From Branchipolynoe longqiensis (Eukaryota > Annelida > Polychaeta > Phyllodocida > Polynoidae): 64,000 nucleotides of DNA. The stretch covers positions 46,890,849 through 46,954,848 of the forward strand of contig CM059202.1 of the NCBI GenBank assembly GCA_030323885.1, in the 5' to 3' direction. Under the pieces are notes generated by a model. The model did no database searches and was not told the DNA's origin. It saw nothing but the letters and a program-made list of their open reading frames with translations. The translations under genes were made by a program, and so were the position numbers. Positions within the stretch are counted from its first letter, which is position 1; the number at the start of each line of letters is the position of its first letter. Shown in pieces: positions 1 to 11,159 of this stretch.

Positions 1-30
1 ATTCACTATTTCACTATTTCACTAAAAACT

Positions 31-540
31 AATAACCATAAAAGTAGTATAGGAGGGTTCTTTTGAGCGTAAAATTACGTAATCCTGGCTCTGAGAGAGT
101 CCATTCACCTTAAATGCCCCCTCTGAGAGAGTCCATTGACCTTAGATGACCCCTTCTGAGAGCATCCATGCATGTGGAGGGGGTTGTTTGTCCTTAGATA
201 ACCCGTTTGTCCTTAAGTGACCTACTTTAGGTATTGTTATTATGCGATGCATATGATTGTGTGTGTGTGTGAGTGTGTGTGTTTCTGCCCAAACCCCCCC
301 CCCGTAAAACCCGAAGTAGTGACGTCATTGAGTGAGTTGGTGTTGGTAGAGGTCATAGAGTTCATTAATCCTAGCCATCTGTCATTCTGTGTGTGTGTGT
401 GTGTGTATGTGGGTGTGTGCGTGGGTGTGTGCTTCCCCCCAAACCGCCCCCGAAAACACGAAGCGGTGACATCATTGAGCTAGTTGGTAGAGGTCATAGA
501 GTGCATTTATCCTAGCCTTAGTGATCTAAGGATGTCCATT
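31..540 (+). repeat. Dispersed repeat, copy 1 (inverted partner near 30.7-31.5 kb)
   Basis: The segment starts with short iterations of CTCTGAGAGAGTCCATT followed by TGACCTTAGATGACCCC-like units, then GT-rich stretches and C-runs, then a motif around GTGACGTCATTGAGTGAG. The same blocks occur in reverse orientation at about 31,260-31,510, with the GTGACGTCATTGAG block at about 30,778. No coding sequence is seen. It is probably a non-autonomous element whose left end may lie outside the window; the class is not identified. Confidence 0.6.
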
Positions 541-739
541 GGATTATCTACACATCTCACCATCATCAAAGCAAAGTTCTTGGAGAAAATGGGGAGACAG
601 TATTAACATGTTACCTGATCTTGTTCACTAGGATTATTCTGAAGAAGCAAAACTCATACCTCATAATTTTGTTGTGTCTAATGAGGACCTTTCAGTTTGC
701 ATGAGTCTCTTGTCAGATGGCGACTTATGCCAGTCGACC
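541..739. other. No recognisable feature
   Basis: AT-rich sequence between the repeat and the LINE fragment. I see no gene here. Confidence 0.5.
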
Positions 740-1144
740 CTCCCCCCGAATGTATTGGATGTCAGTCCCCACTGACAGTCAAGCACATTTTACTAAACTG
801 TGTTGATTTTATGTCACTGCACCAACAATTTTACACTGCAAACAGCATGCATGACCTTTTTACCAAAGTTAAGCAAGAAGACATTTTAGCTTTTTTGAGG
901 GCAGCCGGTCTGTACCACCTCATAGTTCAGTAGAACAATTTTTATTAATTAATTCTTTCATCTATTTTATTTAATTATATGATTTTGGGCTTCTAAAAAT
1001 TAATAAGTGTCTATTAACATCTAACTGATTGTATGCTTTTACATTATATGTAAAGGCGATGGTTGAATAAAAAACAAACAATTCTCGCCGTGAATATGGC
1101 CTATGTTGCCGACACGGTGTAAAGAAACCACCAATCAATCAACA
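740..1144 (+). mobile_element. 5'-truncated LINE 3' end, copy 1
   Basis: This is the last ~400 bp of the same non-LTR element that is seen at greater length at 23,027-26,135. It keeps the C-terminal zinc-knuckle-like motif CIGCQSPLTVKHILLNC, the end of the second protein (about 741-930) and the 3' UTR that runs to CGCCGTGAATATGGCC and a tail of AATC units. It is 5' truncated, as expected for target-primed reverse transcription. The reading frame is open in this short piece but is only a remnant of the full protein. Confidence 0.85.
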
Positions 1145-1184
1145 ACAAAAACTCATGCCGGTCTCTGTAATGCTTTGGTTGGTA

Positions 1185-1830
1185 CCCCTTAAAGTTACAC
1201 CCCAACGACACATCTAAACCCCCACCACACACTTACACCCCCACCACACACCTACACCACCACACACACATACACCCTCACCACACACCTACACCTCAAT
1301 CACACACACCTACACCCCACCAAACACCCCCACCACACACCGACACCACCAAAACACATACCACACACCTAAACCCCCACCACACACTTACACCCCCACC
1401 ACACACCTACACCACCACACACACATACACCCTCACCACACACCTACACCTCAATCACACACACCTACACCCCACCAAACACCCCCACCACACACCGACA
1501 TCACCAAAACACATACCACACACCTAAACCCTCACCACACACCTATACCCCACCACACACCTACACCCACACCACACACCTACACCCCACCACACACCTA
1601 CACCACCACACACCTACACCACCAAAACACATACCACACACCTAAACCCTCACCACACACCTATACCCCACCACACACCTACACCCACACCACACACCTA
1701 CACCCCACCACATACCTACACCCCCAACACACACCTACACCACCACACACTCCTACACCTCCACCACATCCCTAAACCCTCACCACAGACCTATACCCCA
1801 CCACACACACACACCTACACCCTTCTATCC
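1185..1830. repeat. CA-rich minisatellite
   Basis: About 640 bp of imperfect tandem copies of CACACACCTACACCCCACCA-like units. A longer block is repeated: the stretch at about 1,205-1,375 recurs at about 1,372-1,535, so there is a higher-order duplication. The strand shown is strongly C+A rich. It is non-coding. Confidence 0.9.
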
Positions 1831-2847
1831 AACCATGATGTCCGACTTGGACCGGGAACGGGTGCTGCCACCAAGTGTAAAGTGAGAGAACTGGCTCATG
1901 AAAGCTCCCCATTGTTTGAATAGTACCAAATTGCAGAGAGAGGTGTGTTTAGGACAGATTGATCTATAAATGTACTAACTGAATAGTTTGAATAACTTTT
2001 ATATGTAAATTTAGTACTTTGAAAAATTGCTCTCAATCCCCATTTATCCCAATATTTAAATTGCATCTGACTCATTAAATCCACCACTTAGGCTAAAACT
2101 AACTCACTTTCCATATACTTTGTTAGTGAAGATTAGGATGTTTGGTATTTTATTGATGAACAAATGTGTTTGATTGCACATAAATGAGATCTTAATACCA
2201 AAATCCTCATCTACCCCATTTCATAACTGAACATTTAAGACGTTCATTTTCCTATGAATATCACACACAATGATAGCAAAGTTGACATATTGTCAAGATT
2301 ATGTACTGATTTAATTTCAGGGAATGAGTTGTCATGCTACATGCTTAGCATAGGCTAGAAGAAAGTACCAGTGTCGCCACCTAGTTTCTAACAGCCATTA
2401 CTATTTTCCCCAATCCCCAGTTACCCCATTTGATCACCCAAGATTTCAAATGAGTAATTTGCTATGAAGATCACACGGGATTATAATAAAATTGTCAATT
2501 ATTTTCAAGATTACATATAGCTTTATTATATGGGAGTAAATTATGCTACCATATAACTGGAGAACAACTGCAATCTACTTTACTTCCTAGCACAGTCTGC
2601 CCATCTCGTGTCTCAAGTCCACACTACGAGTACTATTTTCAACCAGATACAACTTTTTCTCACTACTTCCTGCCTGACATTCCAAAACAACACTGAATCT
2701 AGAGGTAAGTTAATTTGTCTTGCTTAATGAATTTGATGTAGGCTCCTATAGTATAAGAATCTTACATCAATTGATAATATTAAGTTAGTCTGATATAATT
2801 ATTGTTAGATAATTAATAGATTCTGTTCATTATATGGCAGTGTCAAC
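1831..2847. other. Unique AT-rich sequence, no gene recognised
   Basis: Roughly 1 kb of ordinary AT-rich sequence. There is a good splice-donor look-alike (AGAG then GTAAGT) near 2,700-2,709, but I could not pair it with an acceptor and a convincing reading frame. No gene is called. Confidence 0.5.
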
Positions 2848-2987
2848 CCGGTGTTGTGGTTTGAAAGCCCGGTCAGATTGGGTGCCCGGCCGTGGCTTCT
2901 GTGCATGCGCGGATTTTCGGAGGCCCTGCAAACTGCAGCATGTCGGAGTTTGAGCGCCCAGCCAGTTTGAGTGCCCTGCCAGTGGAC

Positions 2988-3170
2988 ACTTATTTGTTGT
3001 TTGTTGTTTTACATCCTAGCAACATCTACGGTCATATCAGTGCGGCCTCACTGGGAGACCCAGATTAATTCTTGTTCTAAATATTGCCAAATGTCCATAA
3101 AACATTTGAAAGTTTGTTGTTTGTTTTACATCCTAACAACATATACGGTCATATCAGTGCTGCCTGGGGG
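2988..3170 (-). mobile_element. Two SINE 3' tail fragments inside element A
   Basis: TTTTACATCCTAGCAACATC followed by TACGGTCATATCAGTG occurs at about 3,008-3,045, and a diverged second copy lies at about 3,122-3,162. This is the reverse complement of the conserved 3' end of the main tRNA-derived SINE family in this window (TGATATGACCTTAGATGTTGCTAGGACG). Both pieces are 5' truncated. Confidence 0.7.
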
Positions 3171-3174
3171 GGGG

Positions 3175-3270
3175 ATTATTTAAAAAAATTCATTTTCTCA
3201 TCTCTTAAGGGTGGGGGGGTTATTTTTATTTCTCTTTTCTTGGCTGGGGGGAGGGGTTATTTTAATTAAT
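3175..3270. repeat. G-rich simple repeat
   Basis: Runs of G alternating with TTATTT-type spacers, similar in composition to the large array at 4,770-6,180. Confidence 0.6.
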
Positions 3271-4769
3271 CTTTTTGTATTTCTGTATTTCCTACTGCGG
3301 GAATTCACCACACTCAGACAAACAAGACGGGAGAATTTATATTTCATATCTTTCATATCTTTTTATTAACAATGAACACATTCTCATCGAACTGCAACAT
3401 TTTGACTTCAAGGAAATTGACATAAATGTCACGACACATTGACATAAATTTCACCACACATTGCAGACATCAGTAATTCAAAATATAAAGACCAGATGAA
3501 CTTGTCTTTCAGGAATATGTGTTATCTATATGCATATACCAAATCAATTGTCCCAAAAGTTAATCAGAGCTTCATTTGACAAAGGAACTCCCAACAGCAT
3601 CTGATAGACCCATATCACAGATTCATACAGCGTGCAAAGAATCAAACGATATTTGCATCCTGACCCTAATACGAATAATCTTCCCCAACCCTGATTAATT
3701 AATCAGAGCTCCATTTGATAAAGGAACTTGGAATGAACTCCCAACAGCATCTGAAAGACCCATATCACATATTCATAACAGTAATTAAATTGTGTGGTAT
3801 TTTCTTTGAAAACTGCAACAAGACTGAATAAATGATAAATAGTTCATATATTCATAACAGTTTAATAGCTGCAGAGAATCACAAGATATTGGCATCCTAA
3901 AATGTCATGAAGTGTAATTGTTAAGCATTGATGAAAAAAGTAGCATTCCTGGTCTTTTAATGGGATTTGTTGAGAGGGACACTCCACAGGTACACTCCCA
4001 CACTCCTGACACCGACAGTCGCTGCGGTTTAAATTCTTAGCGGGTTTAAATCCTACCCTTTTGCCCTACGCATGCTTAAGAATAGATTTTTACCCCTCCA
4101 CAGGGCGAAAGCGTTGGATTTAAACCTGCCGAGAATTTTAACCGCAACACCGGAATAAATCCATGGTACCTCAACTCTCGCCTCCTGGCATTGTGGGTAG
4201 TATGTGGTTGCAAATGCTGTATATCAATAGCTGCAATGAATAATACAGAGCTCATAATTATATATATATAAAACTTTTAAACAAATATGCCAAAATGACA
4301 ACAAAAAAACTTTTGATTTCACAGTGACAAAGAAAAAAATTCCAGGTTCAAAACACCTATCAAATTGAAGATCAAGCTTTTTGCTATAAAATCACTGAAA
4401 GAAACAAACATTTTTAAAGTACATGCAAGTGGAAGCAGATGTTCACCAAAGCCCTACAATCACCAGAGCCCCCAAATGACTCAGTGCAAGTTAAAAGTTT
4501 CAGTCATAAAGACAGTGTCAGTGCATGTTAACATAGTTTACATATGAACACACTATCACGGGTGTTTGAAACTGGGGAGAATTTGACGCATGCGCAGACG
4601 ACGCGCTTAAAATCCGCGCATGCGCAGAAGCCACGGCCGGGCACCCAATCTGACCGGGCTTTCAAACCAGGACAACGGCGCCGTCGCGAGTAACTCTACT
4701 AGTTAGGGGCATGAATATTCACTTCTGTTATTTAGAAGTGCTAAAATTATTTTAATAATTAATTTTGTA

Positions 4770-6180
4770 TCTCTGAGAGGGGGGTGGGAATTCTTGTTTA
4801 TTTGTGTTCCTATCTCTGAGAGGGGGGTACTTTTATTTATCTATTCATGGCTTGGGTGGGGGGGGGTTGTATTTCTGAGAGGGGGGGTAATTCTGGTTTA
4901 TTTTTGTTCTTTTTGTATCTGAGAATGGGGGTGGATTCTTTTGTATCGCTGAGGTGGGGGGGGGTACTTTTATTATCTATTCATGGGTTGGTTTTGGGTG
5001 GAGGGATTATTTCCTTCCTCTATTCACACAGCGGCTGGCTTGTTTTTTTGGGAGGGTGGGTGCTCTTTTAATTATTGTTTCAAATATCTCGGGGTGGGAG
5101 GGTACTTCATCTTCTTTTTCTTACTATCTCGCGAGGGGGCGATTATTTTACTAGTTATTCATGTATCTCTGAGAGGGGGGGGGGCAATTCTTGTTTATTT
5201 TTGTTCCTATCTCGGGAGCGGGAGGGGCTTGTTTTAATAATTATTTTTGTATCTCTGAGAGGAGGGGTACTTTAATTTATCTATTCATGGCTTGGGTTTG
5301 GGGGTGGGGTTGTATCTCGGGGGGAATAATTCTTGTTTATTTTTGTTCTTTTTGTCTCTGAGAAGGGAGGGGGGTGATTCTTTGTATATCGCTGAGGTGG
5401 GGGGGGGGTACTTTTATTTATCTATTCATGGATTGGTTTTGGTTGGTGGGGGGTTATTTCCTACCTCTATTCACACAGCGGCTGGCTTGGTTTTTTGGGA
5501 GGGGATGCTTTTACATTCTTTTAATTATTGTTTCAAATATCTCGGGGAGGGGGTACTTCATCTTTTTTGTTGTTACTATCTCGCGAGGGGGAGGAGATTA
5601 TTTTAATAATTATTTTTGTATCTCCGAGAGGGGGGAGGTATTCTTGTTTATTTTTGTTCCTATCTCTGGAGGGGCAGGAGATTGTTTTAATAATTATTTG
5701 TGTATCTCTGAGACCCCGTCCTGATATGACCTTAGATGTTGCTAGGACGTAAAACAATGACAAGCAAGCAAGTGTATCTCTGAGAGGGGGGGTACTTTTA
5801 TTTATCTATTATCTATTCATGGTTTGGGGTGGGGTGTTTGTGTCTCTGAGAGGGGGGGGGGGTTATTCTTGTTTATTTTTGTATCTGAGATGGGGGGGGG
5901 GTGATTCTTTTTGTATCACTGAGGTGGAGGGTGGGGTACTTTTATTCATGGTTTGGTTTGGGGGGGGGGGGTTAGTTCCTACCTCCATTAACACAGCGGA
6001 TGGCTTCTTTTTTTTGGGAGGGGGGTGCTTTTACATTCTTTTAATTGTTGTTTCAAATATCTCAGGGAGGGGGTACTTCATCTGTTTTTTTTTTACTCTC
6101 TCGCAAGGGGGTAGGAGATTATTTTAATAATTATTTCTGTATCTCTTAGAGGGGGGGTAATTCCTGTTTATTTTTGTTCC
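4770..6180. repeat. G-rich variable minisatellite
   Basis: About 1.4 kb of degenerate repeats of the form GTATCTCTGAGAGGGGGG then ATTCTTGTTTATTTTTGTTC, alternating with TTTATCTATTCATGG blocks. A ~570-bp block appears twice (about 4,790-5,270 and 5,280-5,700), with a third partial copy after 5,770. Many frames stay open only because the repeat is poor in stop codons; none is a gene. Confidence 0.85.
5713..5766 (+). mobile_element. Ultra-short 5'-truncated SINE with TSD
   Basis: CCCGTCCTGATATGACCTTA and TGTTGCTAGGACGTAAAAC are the last ~45 bp of the main SINE family. The piece is flanked on both sides by GTATCTCTGAGA, a 12-bp direct repeat taken from the surrounding minisatellite, which marks a real insertion. 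Confidence 0.7.
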
Positions 6181-6189
6181 TATCTCGAA

Positions 6190-6436
6190 GTGCGACGATG
6201 CACGGCTCCCAAAGTTTTGGCGACATGATACGTTAGACGTGCATTGGAGGAACTTTGTGTGATGTTGTCCTACGTTGACTATACCTACCAACACTACCAA
6301 CACGTTGCGCTGACGTGAAACTTTTTCCCACGACGCCGAAAAGTTTGACATGTCTCAATGTTAAAAAGTGATTTTGCGCGTTGGCGGCGCGCCAGCAAGA
6401 GATGTCATAGTGTGACAACACCATAACGGCAATCAG
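6190..6436 (+). mobile_element. CpG-rich TIR element fragment (empty-site copy)
   Basis: The segment matches the left and right parts of the larger element at 8,978-10,022. Shared blocks include CCGAAAAGTTTGA, AAAAAGTGATTTT and GTTGGCGGCG, and the end resembles TCATAGTGTGACA. At the point where the larger copy carries a SINE, this copy runs on uninterrupted (TCTCAATGTTAAAAAGTGAT). No coding capacity is seen. Confidence 0.6.
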
Positions 6437-6442
6437 CGTCAA

Positions 6443-6936
6443 CCCGGTGTTGCAGTTTCCACGGTACGCCAGTTTGCGAGGTACACATCGCTTCTGCCCA
6501 TGCGTCAAAATCGAACAGCATCATCACTAACCTTATGAATTTAATATAAAGTTTTTGGTAAAGATGTTTTCTATATGTGTACCACGCGATTTATTTCTAG
6601 GTGGTGTGCTTTTAGAGATATTTCACTTTTTCTGTATTTTCTGTAGGAAGATTGCTCTCGACCATTGACAATGCCTTGAGTTTGACGGTACGCGCAGTGC
6701 AAAATATTAGTTTTATTCAAAATTAATAGAAATCGAGAATCCTAACCTTATAAATTTAATATAATCTGTTTGTTGAATATGTTTTCTGTATGTGTACCAA
6801 GCAGTTTGTTTCTAGGTGGTGTAATTTGAGAGATATTTGACTTTTTCTGTATGAAGATTTGCTCACGGCCATTGACAATGCATTTGAATGTATGTGTACC
6901 TCGCAAACTGGCGTACCGCGGAAACTGCAACACCGG
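6443..6936. mobile_element. TIR element B (~494 bp MITE)
   Basis: The left arm has CCGGTGTTGCAGTTTCC then GGTACGCCAGTTTGCGAGGT. The right arm (6,894-6,936) is the reverse complement: ACCTCGCAAACTGGCGTACC then GGAAACTGCAACACCGG. The arms are ~43 bp. The interior is an imperfect direct duplication of a ~200-bp block (about 6,525-6,680 and 6,740-6,885), both with GGAAGATTGCTC/CCATTGACAATGC-like ends. Non-coding. Confidence 0.7.
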
Positions 6937-6944
6937 CGCCGGTG

Positions 6945-7050
6945 TGGCAGTGAATCGCAAACCCCTGGAAATTGCACATCCCAGGGTTTGCGATTTACTA
7001 GGAAATCACAACCCCCCCCCCTGGAAATTGCAACCCCCCCCCATGCTTTG
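6945..7050. repeat. C-run and palindrome repeat
   Basis: Copies of GGTTTGCGATTTNCTAGGAAATC and CAACCCCCCCC alternate. The same units recur at 10,030-10,185. Confidence 0.55.
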
Positions 7051-7129
7051 TAGCATTCATCATCACAAGCTATAGGCCTATGTTTGATTTTGAACTTCTT
7101 CCAGATCTGGGGAATAAAATGGATTCAAG

Positions 7130-8860
7130 GAGGATCAAGATGGATTAATTGATTAGTTTTGATGTCATGCTGTCACAGCAAAGGCCCTTTTCACTGCTAT
7201 TGATCACTCACAAGAAGGATAAGGGACCAGATCTATTTTTGTCAAAGATACTAAACTACAACATTAAGAAAAGCCAGCACAAGTTCTTTACACACTTTGA
7301 ACTAATAATATCCAATTCCCTACAAAACTATCGGTCACTTTGCACATACATAACCTGCTAAATTTCATACTTTTCAAATGAAGAAAATGAGAACAATTAT
7401 CCAGCAATGGTGGTATTGGCCTTTTGGCCTTATAACTTCTTGGTCACAAATAACAATTCTAAAAATGCCTAGATCTAGAATTCTAAACCTGAATCTAGAC
7501 TTATATAATTATGGATATATATATAAAAACTGCATAAAAAGACTTGCATTCAATGACAACTGACCCCAACCAATGCTGCAATTCTTGTTTTAAACCAGCA
7601 TAAATAATAAGGAAACAATGTGAATAAAATAAGAGCAACTTTATCTTCCTCTAGATCTAAATCTGGACTTTTTAATTATTGATCTAAATGATGTAGGCCT
7701 AAATGTCAAATATGTGAACAGAAACTTGTTTCAGAAGAAATTTATAACCAACCACTGTCTGATGAACCCTAGGCCCACCCATTTCTTAGGCATTCCATTA
7801 ACCATCAGATATAAATAAAAAAGATGAAAATAAAATAAGTAAGAGTGACTGAGGCTCCAGATTTGTCTAGATCTAATTGCAGATGGTGATAAGTTTTTTT
7901 TATGTAGGCCTACATATAATGGTAGATAACAGATTCACATATTAATTCATGATATATATTTTTTAATTTACTATTCCAACTTTCAAACTTTGCGTGAAGT
8001 CTAACAGATTCCAGATTTGCAAGCTCGGCTTGACATAGACTTAAAGCAAGCACATGTGCTTTGTGCAGGTTTGTTTTGGTTTAAAAAATCACACAATGCA
8101 CCGTGATGCTGGAATTATGGACTAGTCTATTATAAAAATTGTATTTATGTAAGCATGATTAAGTCACATTTATTTTCATATAAGGGGATCCCTCACAAAA
8201 TGGATTAATTGATTATTTTTAATTTCATGCCTGTCACAGCAAGGGTCATATTCTCTGCGCACAGGAAGGATAGGGGACCAGGTCAATTTTGGTCAAAGAT
8301 ACTAGACTACATCAATAAGAAAAGCCAGTCCAAATATCTGTATTATTATCCTACATGACGCTGACGTGAATACAGCTAAACGATGTGCGAAGGCACCAGT
8401 GATGTAAAGCAGCCAGCAACTGCTTGGTTGAGACATGATGTAATCTTCGAGTACATACGCTCTGCAACATACCCTGATGGGTTTAGCAAGGCACCAAAAA
8501 GTCATTGTCATTGACTGTAAGTCGTTTTATGCAGTCTGTATTGCCATATTTTATAAGTCTAGATTTAGGCTTAGAACTCTAGATCTAGACATTTCTAGAA
8601 TTGTTATTTGTGTCCAAGAAGTTATGAAGCCTAAATGACAAGATCACTATTGATGGATATGTGTTCTCATTTTCTTCATTTTAAATTATGTATAATGGGT
8701 AGAGAATGAGGCAGAATATAGTCCAAGACTTCAAACAATATTAGAAAACCATGTAAATGTAAAATGACTGAAAGTTTTGTAGGGAATTGGATGTTTATCT
8801 GCTCATAATGCTTAATCATGGATAGTTTTGTATTAAATAATTACATGAGGGGATCCGTGT
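7130..8860. repeat. Large foldback-like inverted/direct repeat, ~1.7 kb
   Basis: The block at about 7,300-7,510 (AATTCCCTACAAAACT ... AATGAAGAAAATGAGAACA ... TAACTTCTTGG ... CTAGATCTAGAATTC) appears in reverse complement at about 8,570-8,795 (TGTTCTCATTTTCTTCATT, AGTTTTGTAGGGAATT). A direct pair is also present: GGATTAATTGATTA with GTCACAGCAA and GTCAAAGATACTA at about 7,140-7,260 and at about 8,200-8,310. This suggests an old transposon or duplicated foldback. No open frame is credible. Confidence 0.5.
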
Positions 8861-8977
8861 AACTGTCAAAATTGTTCATTTTATCATTTAAAATAATAGA
8901 AATACAGATGTTTTGCATTGTGCCTATAGTCTAGTATGTGTGCAAATTGGCCTATAGTCTAGTACGTGTGCAAATTG

Positions 8978-10022
8978 GTGCTGTCACATTACGACACTTC
9001 GCGCTAACGAACGTCGACATAGGTGATTTTTTGCCACTACATTGGGATACGTCAGTACGCGTTACTCACGCATTGGGTGCGCGTTGGTATACGTCAATGT
9101 ACATCGACGTTCGTCAAGATACGGCGTCACATGTCAGGGGGTCGGCAAAGTTTTGTGCATGCAGAAAAACTTTCTACGCACGACAACGTGTGGATTGTAT
9201 GTCCGCCGTACGTTATGTAAGCGTTAGGCGTATGTCGATGTACGTTAGACTTACGTTGGAGGAACGTTGTTGTTATGTTGCCCTATGTTGACTTTTTTTC
9301 CTCTGACGGAGAGCGTTCCGTCAGCACATTGGCAACGTAACACCAACGTATGATGACGATGTTCTAACGTATGCATAACGTATGGCCGACGCGCGGTTGG
9401 CATTTCACCACCGTGTCTCAACCTTTTTGACATATAGACCGCGCGTCTGGCACGCGCTTAACATTGGCACGCTGGGGGCACGCTTACGCAACGCCGAAAA
9501 CATGCTGGAGTGTCGTTGGACATGCATCGCTTGCACGTTGGCACTACGCTCTCATACGTTGTGCAACACATCGGACGGTCACTAGCAGAACATTGGGAGC
9601 ACATTATGCCAACTCTAGGTATACGCCATGCGCGCGAGAGGCTCGTTAGCCACACGTTGTGCCCAACTTTTTTTTCTTACGCGTCGACATACGTTACCAC
9701 AACGTCGCTTTCGGACACTACGTTGCACTGACCCCATACCGAAAAGTTTGATGCATCTCAACATTAAAACCAGACGGGATGGCCGAATGATCTAGAGGAT
9801 CCGTCTCCCGTGCTGGTAGATCATGGGGTCATGGGTTCGAACCCAGTGGGACAGCACTACAAAGTTGCCATGGGTGCGCACTGTCACAAGTTGCTACCCG
9901 TCCTGATAAGACCTTAGATGTTGCTAGGATGTAAAACAACAAACAAACAAATCTCGACGTAAAAAAGTGATTTTCCACGTTGGCGGCGTTCTGGCGAGAT
10001 ACGTCATAATGTGACAGGGCCA
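8978..10022. mobile_element. CpG-rich TIR element with nested SINE
   Basis: The ends are degenerate inverted repeats: left CTGTCACATTACGAC, right GTCATAATGTGACAGG. The ~1-kb body is unusually rich in ACGT, CGTTGG and TACGT words compared with the AT-rich surroundings. There is no transposase frame. A SINE (9,770-9,950) sits inside it. A shorter relative lies at 6,190-6,436. Confidence 0.55.
9770..9950 (+). mobile_element. Short SINE variant, with TSD
   Basis: A tRNA-like head is visible (A-box region GATGGCCGAATGATCTAGAG, B-box region GGGTTCGAACCC). It is joined directly to the conserved 3' part CAGTGGGACAGCACTAC ... CCTGATAAGACCTTAGATG, with a tail of AAC units. The ~120-bp central region present in full copies such as 51,598-51,911 is absent. 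Flanking repeats ATCTCAACATTAAAA (9,755-9,769) and ATCTCGACGTAAAAA (9,951-9,965) look like a slightly diverged TSD. Confidence 0.8.
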
Positions 10023-10029
10023 TAAGACT

Positions 10030-10185
10030 GCCAAACATGGGGGGTTTGCGATGTCCAGGGGGGATATGTGATTTCCTAGGAAATCGCAAACCCCCCATGC
10101 GCATATATGTTATGGGGGTTTAACAATTTCCTAGGAAATCACAAGTGGGGGTTTGCGGTTTACAGGTTTGCGATTTCCTGCTACA
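10030..10185. repeat. Palindromic GGAAATC repeat cluster
   Basis: GATTTCCTAGGAAATC, a perfect 16-bp palindrome, is flanked by GGGGGTTTGCGAT or ATCGCAAACCCCC, and a near copy follows at about 10,118. Related units are at 6,985-7,045. Confidence 0.55.
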
Positions 10186-10195
10186 TGGGCACGAC

Positions 10196-10640
10196 TAACG
10201 ACGTACGTCGTAATCGAGCATTAAATAACAACAAAAACGACCAATAAAAAGCACAGATCGAATATTCAGTGCTTCATATATATAATTCTGTTAGTTAGGG
10301 GCTTGAATATTCACTTTTAATATCGAATATCATTATTTAGAAGTGCTAAAATTGAAGCAAATGGCAGTCAGTGTCAACCCGGCGCAGACTCGAGTAATGC
10401 ACGTCGTAATCGAGCATTAAATAACGGCAGCAAAAACGACCAATAAAAAGGACAGATCGACTATTCACTGCTTCAGATATATAATTCTGTTAGTTAGGGG
10501 CATGAATATTCACTTCTAATATCAAATATTGTTATTTAGAAGTGCTAAAATTGAAGAAAACAATACTTGATCACAGAAGTAAATAGCTTCTAAATAACAG
10601 TATTTGCTTTGAAATGGTGAATATTTGATCTATGCTTTTT
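10196..10640. repeat. ~190-bp tandem unit plus inverted half copy
   Basis: Two direct copies (about 10,200-10,365 and 10,400-10,555) contain ACGTCGTAATCGAGCATTAA, CTGTTAGTTAGGGGC and TTATTTAGAAGTGCTAAAAT. An inverted partial copy follows at about 10,565-10,640. The right flank of element A (4,697-4,755) carries the same TTAGTTAGGGGC / AGAAGTGCTAAAAT blocks. Between the two copies stands GTGTCAACCCGG, which is also found beside elements A and B. Confidence 0.6.
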
Positions 10641-10946
10641 GGCTGATGTTTTTGTTTCATTAATACTCAAACATACATGTTGATCACGGTTCGTTTGTGA
10701 TCCAATATCGCCTTTAGGAGTTGTCTGGAGATATCATTAAAAACCCTCGATTGAGCAAAGGGGACATAATTGGCAAATTTTCCTAGGTTCAAATGAACAT
10801 AACTTTCTTGATATTGACCATAGAACTATCACATGACTACCATGTTTAAGCTCAATTCAAGCCCCTTCCGTGTCTATGTTCAGTGAGATAGCGTGCATTA
10901 AAAAAATGGTCACATCCCTAACGAAAGAACTGTCCAACTCTCAGTG
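10641..10946. other. No recognisable feature
   Basis: About 300 bp of AT-rich unique sequence forming the left flank of the Gypsy element. Confidence 0.5.
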
Positions 10947-10951
10947 ATTGG

Positions 10952-11154
10952 TGTGATATATGCGTAATAGACGTCCAGACATGTGTGTAATATATGCTTA
11001 TGAGATGCATAATGTTCTAGACAGTGAGTGAGACAAAGGAGTATTTAAATGAGATGACGTCATGGAAAGTTTAGCCGGCGGTTCAGTGAGCCCTGGACAG
11101 GAATAAACCATTCAGTATCCAGAAGTCAAAGTGTTCAGACGTTGTACTTTCACA
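10952..11154 (+). repeat. 5' LTR of Gypsy 1
   Basis: Starts TGTGATATATG and ends ACTTTCACA (TG...CA). It contains a TATTTAAAT box near 11,041 and an AATAAA signal near 11,102, so promoter and poly(A) signals are both in place. Confidence 0.92.
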
Positions 11155-11159
11155 TGGTG

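Larger units (their letters stand above)
2848..4680. mobile_element. TIR DNA element A (non-autonomous, ~1.8 kb)
   Basis: Long inverted termini are visible. The left end (about 2,858-2,915) contains GGTTTGAAAGCCCGGTCAGA and GCATGCGCGGATTTT; the right end (4,609-4,669) is the reverse complement, AAAATCCGCGCATGCGCAGA and TCTGACCGGGCTTTCAAACC. The ~60-bp arms are nearly identical. The interior has no transposase frame and contains SINE tails. Two other, shorter elements in the window (about 6,443-6,936 and 56,926-57,414) begin with the same CCGGTG(T)TG(T/C)(G/A)GTTT layout, so a family is likely. The superfamily is not assigned. Confidence 0.7.

Noticed and set aside
1185..1830. CRISPR-like regular repeats
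   Set aside because: Units are contiguous low-complexity CA-rich tandem repeats without unique spacers, and the genome is eukaryotic.
4847..6127. Overlapping Gly/Phe/Leu-rich + strand open frames
   Set aside because: They lie wholly in the G-rich minisatellite and are open only because the units lack stop codons.
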